From positions 1 through 30,579 of the IMG/VR virus record IMGVR_UViG_3300011010_000060: DNA of 30,579 nt. One strand, given 5' to 3'. Origin of the DNA: a virus. This document shows, piece after piece, positions 16,342-24,342 of this stretch. Numbering within the stretch: the first letter of the stretch is position 1; every line of letters starts with the position of its first letter. The notes beneath the pieces are model-generated. The model was not told where the DNA came from. It was given only the letters and a program-made list of their open reading frames with translations, and did no database searches. Made by a program: the position numbers and the translations under genes.

Positions 16342-16788
16342 ATGACCCTAAACCAAATAGTAAAGACAATAGAGGACTTGGGAAATGCCCATCAGCAAAT
16401 CAAAACAACGTACTACGGGAACGCTTTTGATTTCTTGAGCAAGGGTACTGACAATGTCTACCCTGCTTTATTTTTTGACCTAACGGGTGCATCCATCAAT
16501 GGTAAGAGTTCAACCATCAACTTTACATTGTTTTTTTGCGATAGGGTACTTCCCGAGCAATCAAATGAACAAGAGGTATTGAGTGACCAATTACTAACGG
16601 CACAGGATATCATTGCACAATTACACTTTAATGACTTTGACTTTGTTCTTCAAGATGCGGTAACGCTTGACTTTTTCACGGAGGACACTCCCGAATATCT
16701 TGCAGGAGTTAGTGCTACTATTGCTCTTGACTTACCATACTTACAAAATAGGTGTGAAGTTCCAACAGACTACACATACCCATCATAA
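16342..16788 (+). CDS. Tail completion/terminator-like protein
   Basis: A 148-residue protein starting MTLNQIVKTIEDLGNAHQQI. Features are an N-terminal helix, NVYPALFFDLTGA, a strand (INFTLFFCDRVLP), then EQEVLSDQLLTAQDIIAQL and strands to the end. The alpha/beta layout, size and position after the connector resemble tail terminator proteins, which cap the tail tube where it meets the head. Its 59-base leader is A-rich, without a clear ribosome site. The exact role is inference. Confidence 0.5.
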   Translation: MTLNQIVKTIEDLGNAHQQIKTTYYGNAFDFLSKGTDNVYPALFFDLTGASINGKSSTINFTLFFCDRVLPEQSNEQEVLSDQLLTAQDIIAQLHFNDFDFVLQDAVTLDFFTEDTPEYLAGVSATIALDLPYLQNRCEVPTDYTYPS

Positions 16789-16809
16789 ATCTATTTAAAA
16801 TAAAAGATA

Positions 16810-17157
16810 ATGGCATCAGATTTCAGACCAGGAACACTTGATATACAGATTTGGAGGAATGACACTTGGCAGCAGGTGTTTACTCTATTGGCAGATACTA
16901 CACCGATAAACTTATCAGGTGCAACAGTTTACATACAGGTCCGTAAAGGGTGTGGCGGTACTCTTGCTTTGACTTTAACTAATGGAAGCGGTGTGACTAT
17001 CGGAGGGGCAAGTAACAATCAAATAACAGTCAACAAGTTAGTAAATATTGAAAAGGGAAACTACGTTTATGATTTGCAGGTAACTTTTTCTGATACTACT
17101 GTAAAGACATACCTGGAAGGTGATTTTATTGTTTATGATGATGTAACTAAACCATAA
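16810..17157 (+). CDS. Small beta-sandwich virion protein (BppU N-terminal-like)
   Basis: A 115-residue protein, DFRPGTLDIQIWRNDTWQQV, then INLSGATVYIQVRKGCGG, LALTLTNGSGVTIGG, YVYDLQVTFSDTTVKTYLEG and a final FIVYDD. The pattern matches the N-terminal beta-sandwich domain known from baseplate upper protein BppU and similar phage proteins, which anchors receptor-binding proteins to the tail. It lies 5 bases before the long fibre gene, so it probably forms the fibre attachment. Confidence 0.55.
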   Translation: MASDFRPGTLDIQIWRNDTWQQVFTLLADTTPINLSGATVYIQVRKGCGGTLALTLTNGSGVTIGGASNNQITVNKLVNIEKGNYVYDLQVTFSDTTVKTYLEGDFIVYDDVTKP

Positions 17158-17162
17158 TTGAG

Positions 17163-19940
17163 ATGAGTATTGATGTAAATGTTACGAATGATTTAGTAAT
17201 AGTAACTGAAACAACTGAGGACATAACGGTTAACGTTAGCAATGCAGCAGGTCCTGCTGGGCAAGGTGTTCCCGTTGGTGGAACTACGAATCAAGTATTA
17301 AAGAAGTTAAGTGGTACGAATTACGATACTTATTGGGCAGTTGATAACGAAGGTGTACCATATAGCGGTGCATCGGGAAACGTAAACCTCGGAGCATTTA
17401 CTTTAACCGCTGCATCAATAATAAAAAGCGGTGGCATATCTTCTCAGTTTCTCAAGGCAGATGGTTCGGTTGATAGTTCAACGTACCAAGCAGCCTTAAC
17501 ATTAACCACCACAGGAACAAGTGGTGCTGCGACATTTAGTTCAAATACTTTAAATATTCCACAATATCAAGGGGTTCTTACTAATCCCGTAACAGGTACG
17601 GGTGCAACGGGACAAGTTGCTTATTGGACAGGGGCATCGGCACAGGCAGGGAATAACAATCTGTTTTGGGATGCTGCGAATAGTAGGTTGGGGATTGGGA
17701 CTAATGCACCAAGTGCAAGTTTACACATTGTTAAATCAACTGTTAATGATGCTTTATTGATAGTAACACCTAACAATAATACTTCTTTATATCCTTTCTT
17801 TTTAGGTGGTTCAACACTTACTGCTGATAATTATTTAAGAGCAAATGCTTCTGTTATTGAATTTTTTAGGAATGGAGTTGCTGCTACAATTAGAACAGTT
17901 GGTTCAAGCAATAATTTAGTGTTACAATCATCAAGTGATTTATTATTAAATACTAATGGATCAAATGAAAGAGTAAGGATATTTACTACAACGGGTAATG
18001 TTGGAATCAACACAGGAGCAACCGATGGCGGTCAGCGTTTGCAGGTGATGGGTGATGCGTTTATAAAGGGGAGTGGTGCAACATTTAGCACAGTTTCATT
18101 ACAGGTTCAGAATAGTGCAGGAACAAATTTATTTAGAGTATACAATAGCGGACAACTTAGATTAGGCAATACAGGTTCATCTCCTTTAATTTTTCCACAA
18201 GCTGATTTGGGTACTGTTGAAGATTTATCAGGAAGAAATTTATCATTCTATTCCTATACGGGTTCACAATCTGCAAGTTCAGGTAGATATTTTTTTGGTG
18301 GTGAAAACATGGTTCAAACCACAGGTGCAAATTATAATATTTATTCAAGGAGTCAGTTTTTCCCAACAAGTGGAACTGCAACACTTGCTGATATTTATAT
18401 CAATCCACAAATAAGTCAAACGGGTGGAGCAAATGGAATTTCTCGTGGTTTATATGTTGACCCAATTCTTACCGCTGCTGCTGATTGGCGGTCAATTGAA
18501 TGGAGTAACAATAGCGGTTGGGGATTGTATGGGGCAGGAACTGCGAATAATTACCTTGCAGGGAAACTTGTAATCGGAACAACAACAGTCAGCACCTTTG
18601 CTCTTGATGTCAACGGAACTGCAAGGGTTAGTGGGGCAGCAACATTCTCAAGTAGTGTAGTTGCAAGTGGATTAATAAGTTCAACAACAGAATACAGATT
18701 TAATAACTCAACATTTAGTAGATTTGGTATTGTTGATGGTGGTGGCGCTTTTGCAGGTGGTTACAATTTCAACATAAACGAAAATAATCCTCAACACGAT
18801 TCAACAGGTTCATTATCTGCATATTATTACAGAAGTTCTGGTATTATTAGTTTTTTTACAAATAGTAGTCAAGCAAGTGGTACATCAGCATCAGAGAGAG
18901 TTCGCATCACCGCAGCAGGAAGATTGCTTTTGGGAACTACCACAGAGAGTACGTTTTTGTTAGATGTCAACGGTACAGGAAGATTTTTAGGTGATGTAAG
19001 GATTGTATCTAATACACCGCAAGGCGGACTTACAGTTGCCAATACTCAATCAGATATTCCAACATTCAAATTAGCAATAACTAATGTTGCCAATGTTGAT
19101 TTGGCTTTAAAAAATCTATCAGGTGATTATAGTTTTGAAAACGGAGTAGGTACGCCAATAGTTACCTTTAAAAGTGGAGGCAATGTTGGTATAGGTACTT
19201 CATCGCCAAGTTTCTTGTTAGATGTTAATGGTACAGGAAGGTTTAGTGGTGTATTGACATTAAGTTCAACTATTAGTAACGGAACTTATACTTATACACT
19301 TCCAAGTGCAACGGGAACTATTGCCCTTACAAGTGCGTTAAGTGGTTACCTACCATTAACAGGAGGAACTTTAACAGGTGCATTAAATGGAACAAGTGCA
19401 AGTTTTAGTAGTACTCTTACTGTAAGTAGTAGACTAACATTAAACGGAGTTGGAACATCTGAAATATATACAACAGATGCATCGGGGTTGTATTTAACTG
19501 CTGAAACAAATGGTGGAATGTATCTTGCATCTGAAAATAGATTTATTTTTAGGAAAGCAACAAGTCCGTTTACAGAATATATGCGTATTGAAAATACGGG
19601 TGATGTTTTAATTAGTGGAGTTCTTCGTGAAACAGTAACCGCAAATAGACAAACAGGATCATACTCAATTGTATTAACAGACAGGGGTAAGTTAGTTGAA
19701 ATGAACGTGGCAACTGCAAACAACTTAACTGTTCCGCTTAACTCATCAATCGCATTCCCAATCGGTACAAAAATTGATGTAGCACAATACGGAGCAGGGC
19801 AGACTACATTAGTTGCAACGAGTGGTGTTACAGTAAGAAGTGCAGGAGGTGCGTTAAAATTAGCGGTACAATATAGCGGTGCATCTTTGGTAAAGATAGG
19901 AACTGATGAGTGGTATTTATTCGGAGATATAACTGTATAA
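17163..19940 (+). CDS. Long tail fibre with repeated LDVNGT modules
   Basis: A 925-residue, Gly/Ser/Thr/Asn-rich fibre. The N-terminal part has VSNAAGPAGQGVPVGGTTNQ, a collagen-like start. The body contains degenerate modules of the form VGIGTSSPSFLLDVNGTGRF: near residues 178-188, 280-300, 470-495, 590-612 and 673-695. The C-terminal 100 residues (from about LRETVTANRQTGSYSIVL, ending GTDEWYLFGDITV) form a small distinct domain repeated in many Bacteroidota phage fibres. No intramolecular chaperone (S74-type) triad is apparent. It would recognise the host surface. The repetition at the DNA level near 18950 and 19210 gives scope for recombination. Confidence 0.85.
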   Translation: MSIDVNVTNDLVIVTETTEDITVNVSNAAGPAGQGVPVGGTTNQVLKKLSGTNYDTYWAVDNEGVPYSGASGNVNLGAFTLTAASIIKSGGISSQFLKADGSVDSSTYQAALTLTTTGTSGAATFSSNTLNIPQYQGVLTNPVTGTGATGQVAYWTGASAQAGNNNLFWDAANSRLGIGTNAPSASLHIVKSTVNDALLIVTPNNNTSLYPFFLGGSTLTADNYLRANASVIEFFRNGVAATIRTVGSSNNLVLQSSSDLLLNTNGSNERVRIFTTTGNVGINTGATDGGQRLQVMGDAFIKGSGATFSTVSLQVQNSAGTNLFRVYNSGQLRLGNTGSSPLIFPQADLGTVEDLSGRNLSFYSYTGSQSASSGRYFFGGENMVQTTGANYNIYSRSQFFPTSGTATLADIYINPQISQTGGANGISRGLYVDPILTAAADWRSIEWSNNSGWGLYGAGTANNYLAGKLVIGTTTVSTFALDVNGTARVSGAATFSSSVVASGLISSTTEYRFNNSTFSRFGIVDGGGAFAGGYNFNINENNPQHDSTGSLSAYYYRSSGIISFFTNSSQASGTSASERVRITAAGRLLLGTTTESTFLLDVNGTGRFLGDVRIVSNTPQGGLTVANTQSDIPTFKLAITNVANVDLALKNLSGDYSFENGVGTPIVTFKSGGNVGIGTSSPSFLLDVNGTGRFSGVLTLSSTISNGTYTYTLPSATGTIALTSALSGYLPLTGGTLTGALNGTSASFSSTLTVSSRLTLNGVGTSEIYTTDASGLYLTAETNGGMYLASENRFIFRKATSPFTEYMRIENTGDVLISGVLRETVTANRQTGSYSIVLTDRGKLVEMNVATANNLTVPLNSSIAFPIGTKIDVAQYGAGQTTLVATSGVTVRSAGGALKLAVQYSGASLVKIGTDEWYLFGDITV
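18948..19250 (+). repeat. Near-identical DNA repeats in the fibre gene
   Basis: Two modules, at about 18953-18990 and 19208-19245, share TTGTTAGATGT, a 6-base variable part, then GGTACAGGAAG. A more divergent third copy lies at about 18598-18630. They encode the LDVNGTGRF motif. Confidence 0.7.
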
Positions 19941-19941
19941 C

Positions 19942-20763
19942 ATGAGTTTAAATTTAGGTATCATAGCATCTTCAAGAGGTACGGCTGCTCCTGTTGGTAT
20001 TACTCCTTTATTGGATTTGTACCCTGGTGCAGCACTTGCTTTTTCTTTGCGTAAGTTGAGGACTGCTTATGCAGGTTCAGCAATAAGGGTAAGAAGGTCA
20101 AGTGATAATACAGAAATGGATATTGGTTTTGATGGTGGTGGTGGATTAGATACAACCGAATTAACAACATTTGTAGGTGCAGGAACAGGTTATGTCAAGA
20201 TATGGTATGACCAAAGTGGTAACGCAAATAATGCAACTAATTCAGACATTAATTTAGTGCCAATAATAGTTCAATCGGGTGTATTAGTTACAGATGGTGG
20301 TAAGGTTGCGGTGATTCCTGTTCGGAATATGAACTTCACTGCTATAAGTGGTTCAGTGCCAAATTATTCAGGTTATAGTGTAATGTCAAGAACAAGTGCA
20401 ACAAATATTTTAACAAGTTTTTCTGGTAGTAGTTCTCCATTTATCAGTTTAATTTATTCAAACTCCTTTGCTTACAATCAAAATTTAACAAACGAGATAT
20501 CGTATAGTTTTCCTTCAACAGGTAGGTTTTTATTTTCAACATTAAACATTAGCAACAATCAAAGTGCATTTGTAAACGGAACATTAAAAACAGTTGTTAA
20601 AGTTACAAATACAATTTCAAATGCTTTTGATAGGTTTTTATCAAGGTCGGCATCAGAACCATTTAGTGGAAAAACACAAGAACACGTTTTCTACGAAACT
20701 AATCAATCTGCAAACAATTCAGCAATAAACTCAAACATAAATTCATATTATTCAATTTTTTAA
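19942..20763 (+). CDS. Fibre-associated protein with arabinofuranosidase-B-like domain
   Basis: A 273-residue protein starting 1 base after the fibre stop. Residues about 30-110 contain FSLRKLRTAYAGSAIRVRRS, a DIGFDGGGGLDTTEL stretch, and VKIWYDQSGNANNATN, a pattern I associate with the catalytic-type domain of fungal alpha-L-arabinofuranosidase B found in phage tail proteins. The rest (about 120-273) is a lectin-like beta region. It may bind, or cut, surface polysaccharide. Whether the active site is intact cannot be judged by eye. No signal peptide. It belongs to the fibre block and may be a second receptor-binding protein. Confidence 0.65.
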   Translation: MSLNLGIIASSRGTAAPVGITPLLDLYPGAALAFSLRKLRTAYAGSAIRVRRSSDNTEMDIGFDGGGGLDTTELTTFVGAGTGYVKIWYDQSGNANNATNSDINLVPIIVQSGVLVTDGGKVAVIPVRNMNFTAISGSVPNYSGYSVMSRTSATNILTSFSGSSSPFISLIYSNSFAYNQNLTNEISYSFPSTGRFLFSTLNISNNQSAFVNGTLKTVVKVTNTISNAFDRFLSRSASEPFSGKTQEHVFYETNQSANNSAINSNINSYYSIF

Positions 20764-20765
20764 TT

Positions 20766-21050
20766 ATGGCAAATATTACACCAACGGCAGTATGGTATCA
20801 GGGAGAGCAGCATCAAGCAAACGTATTTACACTATATTCAACGGGTGATAATCTTTTGGATTCAGCATTATTTAGGTATCAGTTAATTGAAGAAATTATC
20901 GTCAGTCCAGAACAGCAATCAAGTCAAACATTGTTGATGGGAGAACTATCTATCAATGGTGAGGATTATGCTTTGTGGGATGCAGAGGTAGACGCAAACG
21001 CATGGATTTACAATTGGGCAGCAAGTCAACTTAACTTAGTAATTATTTAA
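20766..21050 (+). CDS. Small fibre-cluster protein, paralogue A
   Basis: A 94-residue protein starting MANITPTAVWYQGEQHQANV. The C-terminal part has LSINGEDYALWDAEVDANAW followed by IYNWAASQLNLVII. It is a paralogue of the next gene: both have a strand-rich N-terminus, a GELSINGEDY-type or GNLTIDGADY-type centre and an AWIYNW ending. It follows the fibre genes by 2 bases, so it is probably a fibre tip, cap or fibre-assembly protein. No known domain recognised. Confidence 0.6.
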   Translation: MANITPTAVWYQGEQHQANVFTLYSTGDNLLDSALFRYQLIEEIIVSPEQQSSQTLLMGELSINGEDYALWDAEVDANAWIYNWAASQLNLVII

Positions 21051-21061
21051 ATAAATAAACA

Positions 21062-21361
21062 ATGGCAAAACAAATCATACCCGTTGATATATGGGTAAAT
21101 GGAGAAAGCAAGACAGCAGAGTTCCTTCAAGTAACCTGCATCAATGACAACTACGAATCAAGTGCTACTAACTACTGGCAGTTATTCACCAAGGTTGTGG
21201 ATGCTAAAGGTGTTGAATCACAAGGTGAGCAAGTTGCTCAAGGTAACCTCACCATTGATGGTGCAGATTATATCGCTTGGGGTGACCAACCTGCGATGGC
21301 AATTAACGCTTGGATTTACAACTGGAGTGCGGATAAGTTAAATTTAGTAATTTTACCTTAA
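21062..21361 (+). CDS. Small fibre-cluster protein, paralogue B
   Basis: A 99-residue protein, second of the tandem pair. The start is MAKQIIPVDIWVNGESKTAEF; the end is INAWIYNWSADKLNLVILP, matching the preceding gene. The pair has diverged strongly in the first 60 residues while the end is well kept, as expected if the C-terminal part contacts a common partner. The function is not recognised; a fibre accessory is the best guess. Confidence 0.6.
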   Translation: MAKQIIPVDIWVNGESKTAEFLQVTCINDNYESSATNYWQLFTKVVDAKGVESQGEQVAQGNLTIDGADYIAWGDQPAMAINAWIYNWSADKLNLVILP

Positions 21362-21371
21362 ATTAAATACT

Positions 21372-21503
21372 ATGAACCTGACAGAACTGAAAGCACAAGC
21401 GTATGACATCCTTGCTCAAATTGAGTACCTTCAGAAGCAACTTCAAGAAACAAATGCTAAGATTGGCGAAGAACTCCAAAAAGAGAAAAACGAAAATGGA
21501 TAG
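21372..21503 (+). CDS. Small coiled-coil protein of the lysis cluster
   Basis: A 43-residue peptide, MNLTELKAQAYDILAQIEYL then QKQLQETNAKIGEELQKEK. It is a single amphipathic coiled coil with regular Leu/Ile heptads. Its end overlaps the next gene by 8 bases. Similar short helices lie at this position in Bacteroidota phages; the role is unknown. Confidence 0.6.
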   Translation: MNLTELKAQAYDILAQIEYLQKQLQETNAKIGEELQKEKNENG

Positions 21504-21654
21504 CAAAAGTATTGGAATGTGTGTAGCGACTATACTGATAAAACTTTGGGCAGATCTTGCCCTTAGTCAAGTCGGTGTAGTCGTTGCCATTTTAGCAGGA
21601 ATCTCAACGATTGTCTACAATGTTTACAGGATGATTAAAGAATTAAAAAGATGA
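21496..21654 (+). CDS. Small membrane protein, holin candidate
   Basis: A 52-residue protein (ATG at 21496, overlapping the previous gene by 8 bases; a longer frame from an earlier start would overlap it fully). It has a hydrophobic first half (IGMCVATILIKLWADLAL) and a clear membrane segment VGVVVAILAGISTIVYNVY before a basic tail RMIKELKR. Two short membrane helices with a basic C-terminus immediately before further lysis genes fit a holin. Either this or the following gene may be the holin, or the two may form a holin/antiholin pair. Confidence 0.6.
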   Translation: MDSKSIGMCVATILIKLWADLALSQVGVVVAILAGISTIVYNVYRMIKELKR

Positions 21655-21836
21655 GGCAGTTTTTTACCGAGGAAAGCAATCGTTTAAGCATGAAACGCCT
21701 TTGTGCCTTTGTTGGTACTTTGTCAATTTGTGCGACTATGATTGCTAAACCTACTGAGGTAGCGATTTATTCGGTTACATTTTTAGTATCATCAGCACTT
21801 GGGTTCGCATCTGCCGAAAAAATATTTAAGAAATGA
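21651..21836 (+). CDS. Small membrane protein, second holin candidate
   Basis: A 61-residue protein overlapping both neighbours by 4 bases. It starts MRQFFTEESNRLSMKRLCAF, followed by two hydrophobic stretches, VGTLSICATMIA and EVAIYSVTFLVSSALGFASA, and a basic end EKIFKK. No signal peptide. Two membrane helices and location in the lysis cassette suggest holin or holin partner. Confidence 0.6.
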   Translation: MRQFFTEESNRLSMKRLCAFVGTLSICATMIAKPTEVAIYSVTFLVSSALGFASAEKIFKK

Positions 21837-22285
21837 AGTACATATTTTTACTTATTCTATTGATTGGATGCAATCCAGTTAAGCAGGTTTTGAGAGATCA
21901 GGACAAGTTAGAGCAGATTGCGAAAATTGTAATTGCAGGGGGGTGGTGTGCCAATGATACTACCTTTATTACAAAGTCAGATACCTTGGTTGAGTTTGAC
22001 ACTTTAATCAACGTAAAATTGCAAGTTGATACTCAAAAAGTAAACGAATTTGTTTACATCACGAATTGGAAAACAAGGGATGTTGTTAAGTCTGTAACGA
22101 TTCACGATACCTTGAAGTCCTACATAGTAGACAATTCTCGTGTGAGGTTATTACAGACCGATTCAGCACGTTTAAGTGGCGAGGTGATAGAATGGAAAGG
22201 CAAGGCAAAAAGAAGGCAGTTATGGATATTTGCATTGATTGGAGTTTGGTTATTAATTAGATACCTAAGAGATAGAATTTTATGA
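21833..22285 (+). CDS. Unimolecular spanin
   Basis: A 150-residue protein. Residues 1-13 are a lipoprotein signal with lipobox LIGC at 10-13, so Cys13 should be lipidated in the outer membrane. The C-terminal end has a membrane helix (WIFALIGVWLLIRYL, about 131-145) anchoring it in the inner membrane. Between them is a periplasmic stretch with beta and helical character. One protein touching both membranes is the defining layout of unimolecular spanins (such as T1 gp11), which fuse the two membranes in the last step of lysis. It lies directly before the endolysin and overlaps neighbours by 4 bases each side. An alternative is an Rz-like protein whose partner is lost. Confidence 0.72.
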   Translation: MKYIFLLILLIGCNPVKQVLRDQDKLEQIAKIVIAGGWCANDTTFITKSDTLVEFDTLINVKLQVDTQKVNEFVYITNWKTRDVVKSVTIHDTLKSYIVDNSRVRLLQTDSARLSGEVIEWKGKAKRRQLWIFALIGVWLLIRYLRDRIL

Positions 22286-22725
22286 AACTAAACAAGGCAG
22301 GTGCAGACTTAATTAAAGAGTTTGAAGGGTGCAAATTAAAGGCGTATCGGTGTTCAGCGTTGCGGTGGACAATTGGATTCGGTAATACCTTTTATGAAGA
22401 TGGTTCACCAGTAATGCAAGGTCATGCAATAAGTCAGCAAAAGGCAGAGGATATGTTTGAATTGATTGCAAATGAGTTTGCTGCAAAAGTGGCAAAATTA
22501 GTAACGTCTAACGTAACTGATAACCAATTCGGGGCATTGGTTTCATTCGCATATAATTGCGGAGTAGTCAACTTGCAGAAGTCTACACTTCTTAAAAAGG
22601 TTAATGCCAATCATAATGACCCAAGCATAAAAGCAGAGTTCTTGAAGTGGAACAAGGCATCAGGCAAAGTTCTTGCAGGTCTTACAAGAAGAAGGGAAGC
22701 AGAATCTAATCTTTATTTCAAATGA
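22282..22725 (+). CDS. Endolysin, GH24 lysozyme
   Basis: A 147-residue muramidase that cuts the N-acetylmuramic acid-N-acetylglucosamine bond of peptidoglycan. It carries the family E-8aa-D/C-5aa-T pattern: E15 (EFEG), C24 in the position of T4 Asp20, and T30 in TIGFGN. The later FAYNCG and LTRRREAESNLYF motifs are also typical. It has no signal peptide, so release would depend on a holin. Position in the lysis cassette and full length make the call safe. The Cys instead of Asp occurs naturally in GH24, and from memory T4 enzymes with Cys there retain activity. Confidence 0.92.
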   Translation: MKLNKAGADLIKEFEGCKLKAYRCSALRWTIGFGNTFYEDGSPVMQGHAISQQKAEDMFELIANEFAAKVAKLVTSNVTDNQFGALVSFAYNCGVVNLQKSTLLKKVNANHNDPSIKAEFLKWNKASGKVLAGLTRRREAESNLYFK

Positions 22726-23687
22726 CAAAAGTACAAATCTGTGTTGATTATCGGGAAAGGTTCGGATGGGATATGCCGACCTTAAAACTTGCAAGGATTA
22801 TTTACCAAGATAATCCTTTACTTTTTACATCTCTTGACGCAGTACGAAGTGCCTTGAGAAGCATTGAAGGAAAGGGTGGTCAACGGGTAGGAATAAGAAA
22901 AAAAGTTGAGGAAAGACCTAAAAACCCTTATAATTTACCACAATCGGATGAGGCAATTTATGAACCTTATCAACTTGATGCAAAGAGGTTACTGGTATTA
23001 TCTGACATCCACATTCCTTACCATAGCATTGATGCATTAACCTGTGCTTTTGATTACGCTAAAAATGAGAAACCAGATGCCATCCTTTTGAATGGTGATA
23101 CTCTTGATTTCTTTGGATTGAGTAGGTTTGCTAAAGACCCAAAGGCAAGGTCCTTTGCTCACGAATTAAACACCTTTAAGGAGTTTATAGACATCGTTAA
23201 AAAGACATTTGATGCTAAGATTTACTTTAAAATTGGAAACCATGAGGAAAGGTACTTCCATTTTCTTTGGATGAAGGCACACGAGATAGTTGGAGTTGAG
23301 GAGTTTGAACTTGAGAACATAATTAAGTCAAGGGCAGAAGGCATTGAAATAATCAAGGACAAGAGGATTATGAAAGCAGGTGACTTAAATATTTTACATG
23401 GACATGAGTTCGGAGGTTCGGTATTTAGTCCCGTAAACATTGCAAGGGGATTATTTTTGAAAGGTAAGGTTAGTGCTATGCAAGGACACAATCACCAAAC
23501 ATCAGAACACTCTGAGAGCAACATGAACGGGGAAATAACTACTACCTGGTCACTTGGTTGCCTCTGTGAGTTGCATCCTGCCTACCTTCCTATTAACAAA
23601 TGGAATCACGGATTTAGTGTTATTGATATTGACGGGCAAAACTTTGAGGTAAGAAATAAAAGGATATTTAAAGGCAAAGTTCTTTAA
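22722..23687 (+). CDS. Metallophosphoesterase
   Basis: A 321-residue calcineurin-type phosphoesterase. Metal-binding motifs in order are DIH at 95-97, GDTLD around 125-129, GNHEE at 172-176, LHGHE with H226/H228, and GHNH at about 254-257. The N-terminal 90 residues (MTKVQICVDYRERFGWDMPT, a helical region with LDAVRSALRSIEGKGG) look like a DNA-binding or adaptor helix bundle. It overlaps the lysozyme by 4 bases. Substrate unknown: nucleic acid ends, nucleotides or a protein are possible. Such genes recur in phages, where they may repair DNA or counter host defence. Confidence 0.82.
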   Translation: MTKVQICVDYRERFGWDMPTLKLARIIYQDNPLLFTSLDAVRSALRSIEGKGGQRVGIRKKVEERPKNPYNLPQSDEAIYEPYQLDAKRLLVLSDIHIPYHSIDALTCAFDYAKNEKPDAILLNGDTLDFFGLSRFAKDPKARSFAHELNTFKEFIDIVKKTFDAKIYFKIGNHEERYFHFLWMKAHEIVGVEEFELENIIKSRAEGIEIIKDKRIMKAGDLNILHGHEFGGSVFSPVNIARGLFLKGKVSAMQGHNHQTSEHSESNMNGEITTTWSLGCLCELHPAYLPINKWNHGFSVIDIDGQNFEVRNKRIFKGKVL

Positions 23688-23689
23688 CT

Positions 23690-23929
23690 ATGGAAGAGGA
23701 CCTCATTTTAGGAAAAGAAGAAGAGGTTGAATGTTTTGAGGAAGAGATAGGACATTCCTTTCCCGAGTACATATCTTGCTCGGTTGAGGTCCTGACAATG
23801 CTTGAAACCGCTAATCCTATGACCCGTGAAGAGGTTGAAAAGACGCAAGAATTAAAGAAACTTTGCATGGAAATGCTTGAATTTTCTGTTAAATCCATGC
23901 ACGGAATGCTATTTACTAATGACATTTGA
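23690..23929 (+). CDS. Small acidic hypothetical protein
   Basis: A 79-residue acidic protein (MEEDLILGKEEEVECFEEEI then GHSFPEYISCSVEVL), with a helical second half. Not recognised. It starts 2 bases after the phosphoesterase and is the last gene of the left operon, followed by the terminator at 23960. Confidence 0.55.
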   Translation: MEEDLILGKEEEVECFEEEIGHSFPEYISCSVEVLTMLETANPMTREEVEKTQELKKLCMEMLEFSVKSMHGMLFTNDI

Positions 23930-23959
23930 CTGTTTTTAATTGTGTATTAATGTGATTCT

Positions 23960-23991
23960 CCCCCATTGTTTCTACTTTGGGGGTTCTTTTT
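23960..23991 (+). terminator. Intrinsic terminator closing the late operon
   Basis: Stem CCCCCA (23960-23965) with TGGGGG (23978-23983), a 12-base loop, then TTCTTTTT. It ends the left operon 30 bases after the last stop codon. Confidence 0.85.
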
Positions 23992-24033
23992 GTGTGAATC
24001 GCAAAGAAATATTTAAAAAAAGATTAAAAATTG

Positions 24034-24064
24034 TTTGGTAGTATGAAATAAAGTATTATCTTTG
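24034..24064 (+). promoter_or_regulatory. Strong Bacteroidota-type promoter of the early operon
   Basis: TTTG (24034-24037), 19-base spacer, TATCTTTG (24057-24064) match the primary-sigma consensus exactly in both elements. Transcription should start near 24070, giving an AT-rich leader of about 26 bases to the ATG at 24096. The promoter directly follows a terminator and starts the run of small early genes. An inverted repeat GATATATC at 24064-24071 overlaps the expected start site and could be an operator. Confidence 0.85.
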
Positions 24065-24095
24065 ATATATCAAATCACAATAAAAAACACACAAA

Positions 24096-24242
24096 ATGAT
24101 TAAGGCATTCAAAATTTACAAAGATGGAGTTACTGCTAATTGGGTTACTATCTTAATTCCCGAAAATGATTTCACTGACAACTTATTGAATTATAAAATT
24201 AGCAAGTACATTTATTTAGGTTACAAAATTGAAATGATATAA
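24096..24242 (+). CDS. Small early protein
   Basis: A 48-residue protein (start MIKAFKIYKDGVTANWVTIL, end YKIEMI), the first gene after the early promoter. It has strands and aromatic residues but no known motif. One base separates its stop from the next ATG. Function unknown. Confidence 0.6.
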   Translation: MIKAFKIYKDGVTANWVTILIPENDFTDNLLNYKISKYIYLGYKIEMI

Positions 24243-24243
24243 G

Positions 24244-24321
24244 ATGAAAAAGTCAACACTCCAAACCATCGCAATCATCATCCTTGCCTTAGTAATTTGC
24301 TCTGCTGATAACTGGTTCTAA
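24244..24321 (+). CDS. Membrane micropeptide
   Basis: A 25-residue peptide, MKKSTLQTIAIIILALVICS then ADNWF. A basic N-terminus and one hydrophobic helix suggest an inner-membrane peptide, or a very short secreted or lipoprotein-like precursor (VICSA). It lies in the early operon right after another tiny gene. Function unknown; a superinfection-exclusion or host-regulation role is speculation. Confidence 0.45.
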   Translation: MKKSTLQTIAIIILALVICSADNWF

Positions 24322-24342
24322 TCACAATCTAAAATAAACACA

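Noticed and set aside
16272-16430. A GTG-started frame of 52 residues in the gap before the 16342 gene and running into it
   Set aside because: The first 30 residues are Lys-rich and protein-like, but there is no ATG and most of it overlaps the better-supported 16342 gene in another frame.
17163-19940. CRISPR-like or tandem repeat array
   Set aside because: Repeats are protein-coding modules at irregular spacing with diverged DNA, all inside one fibre frame.
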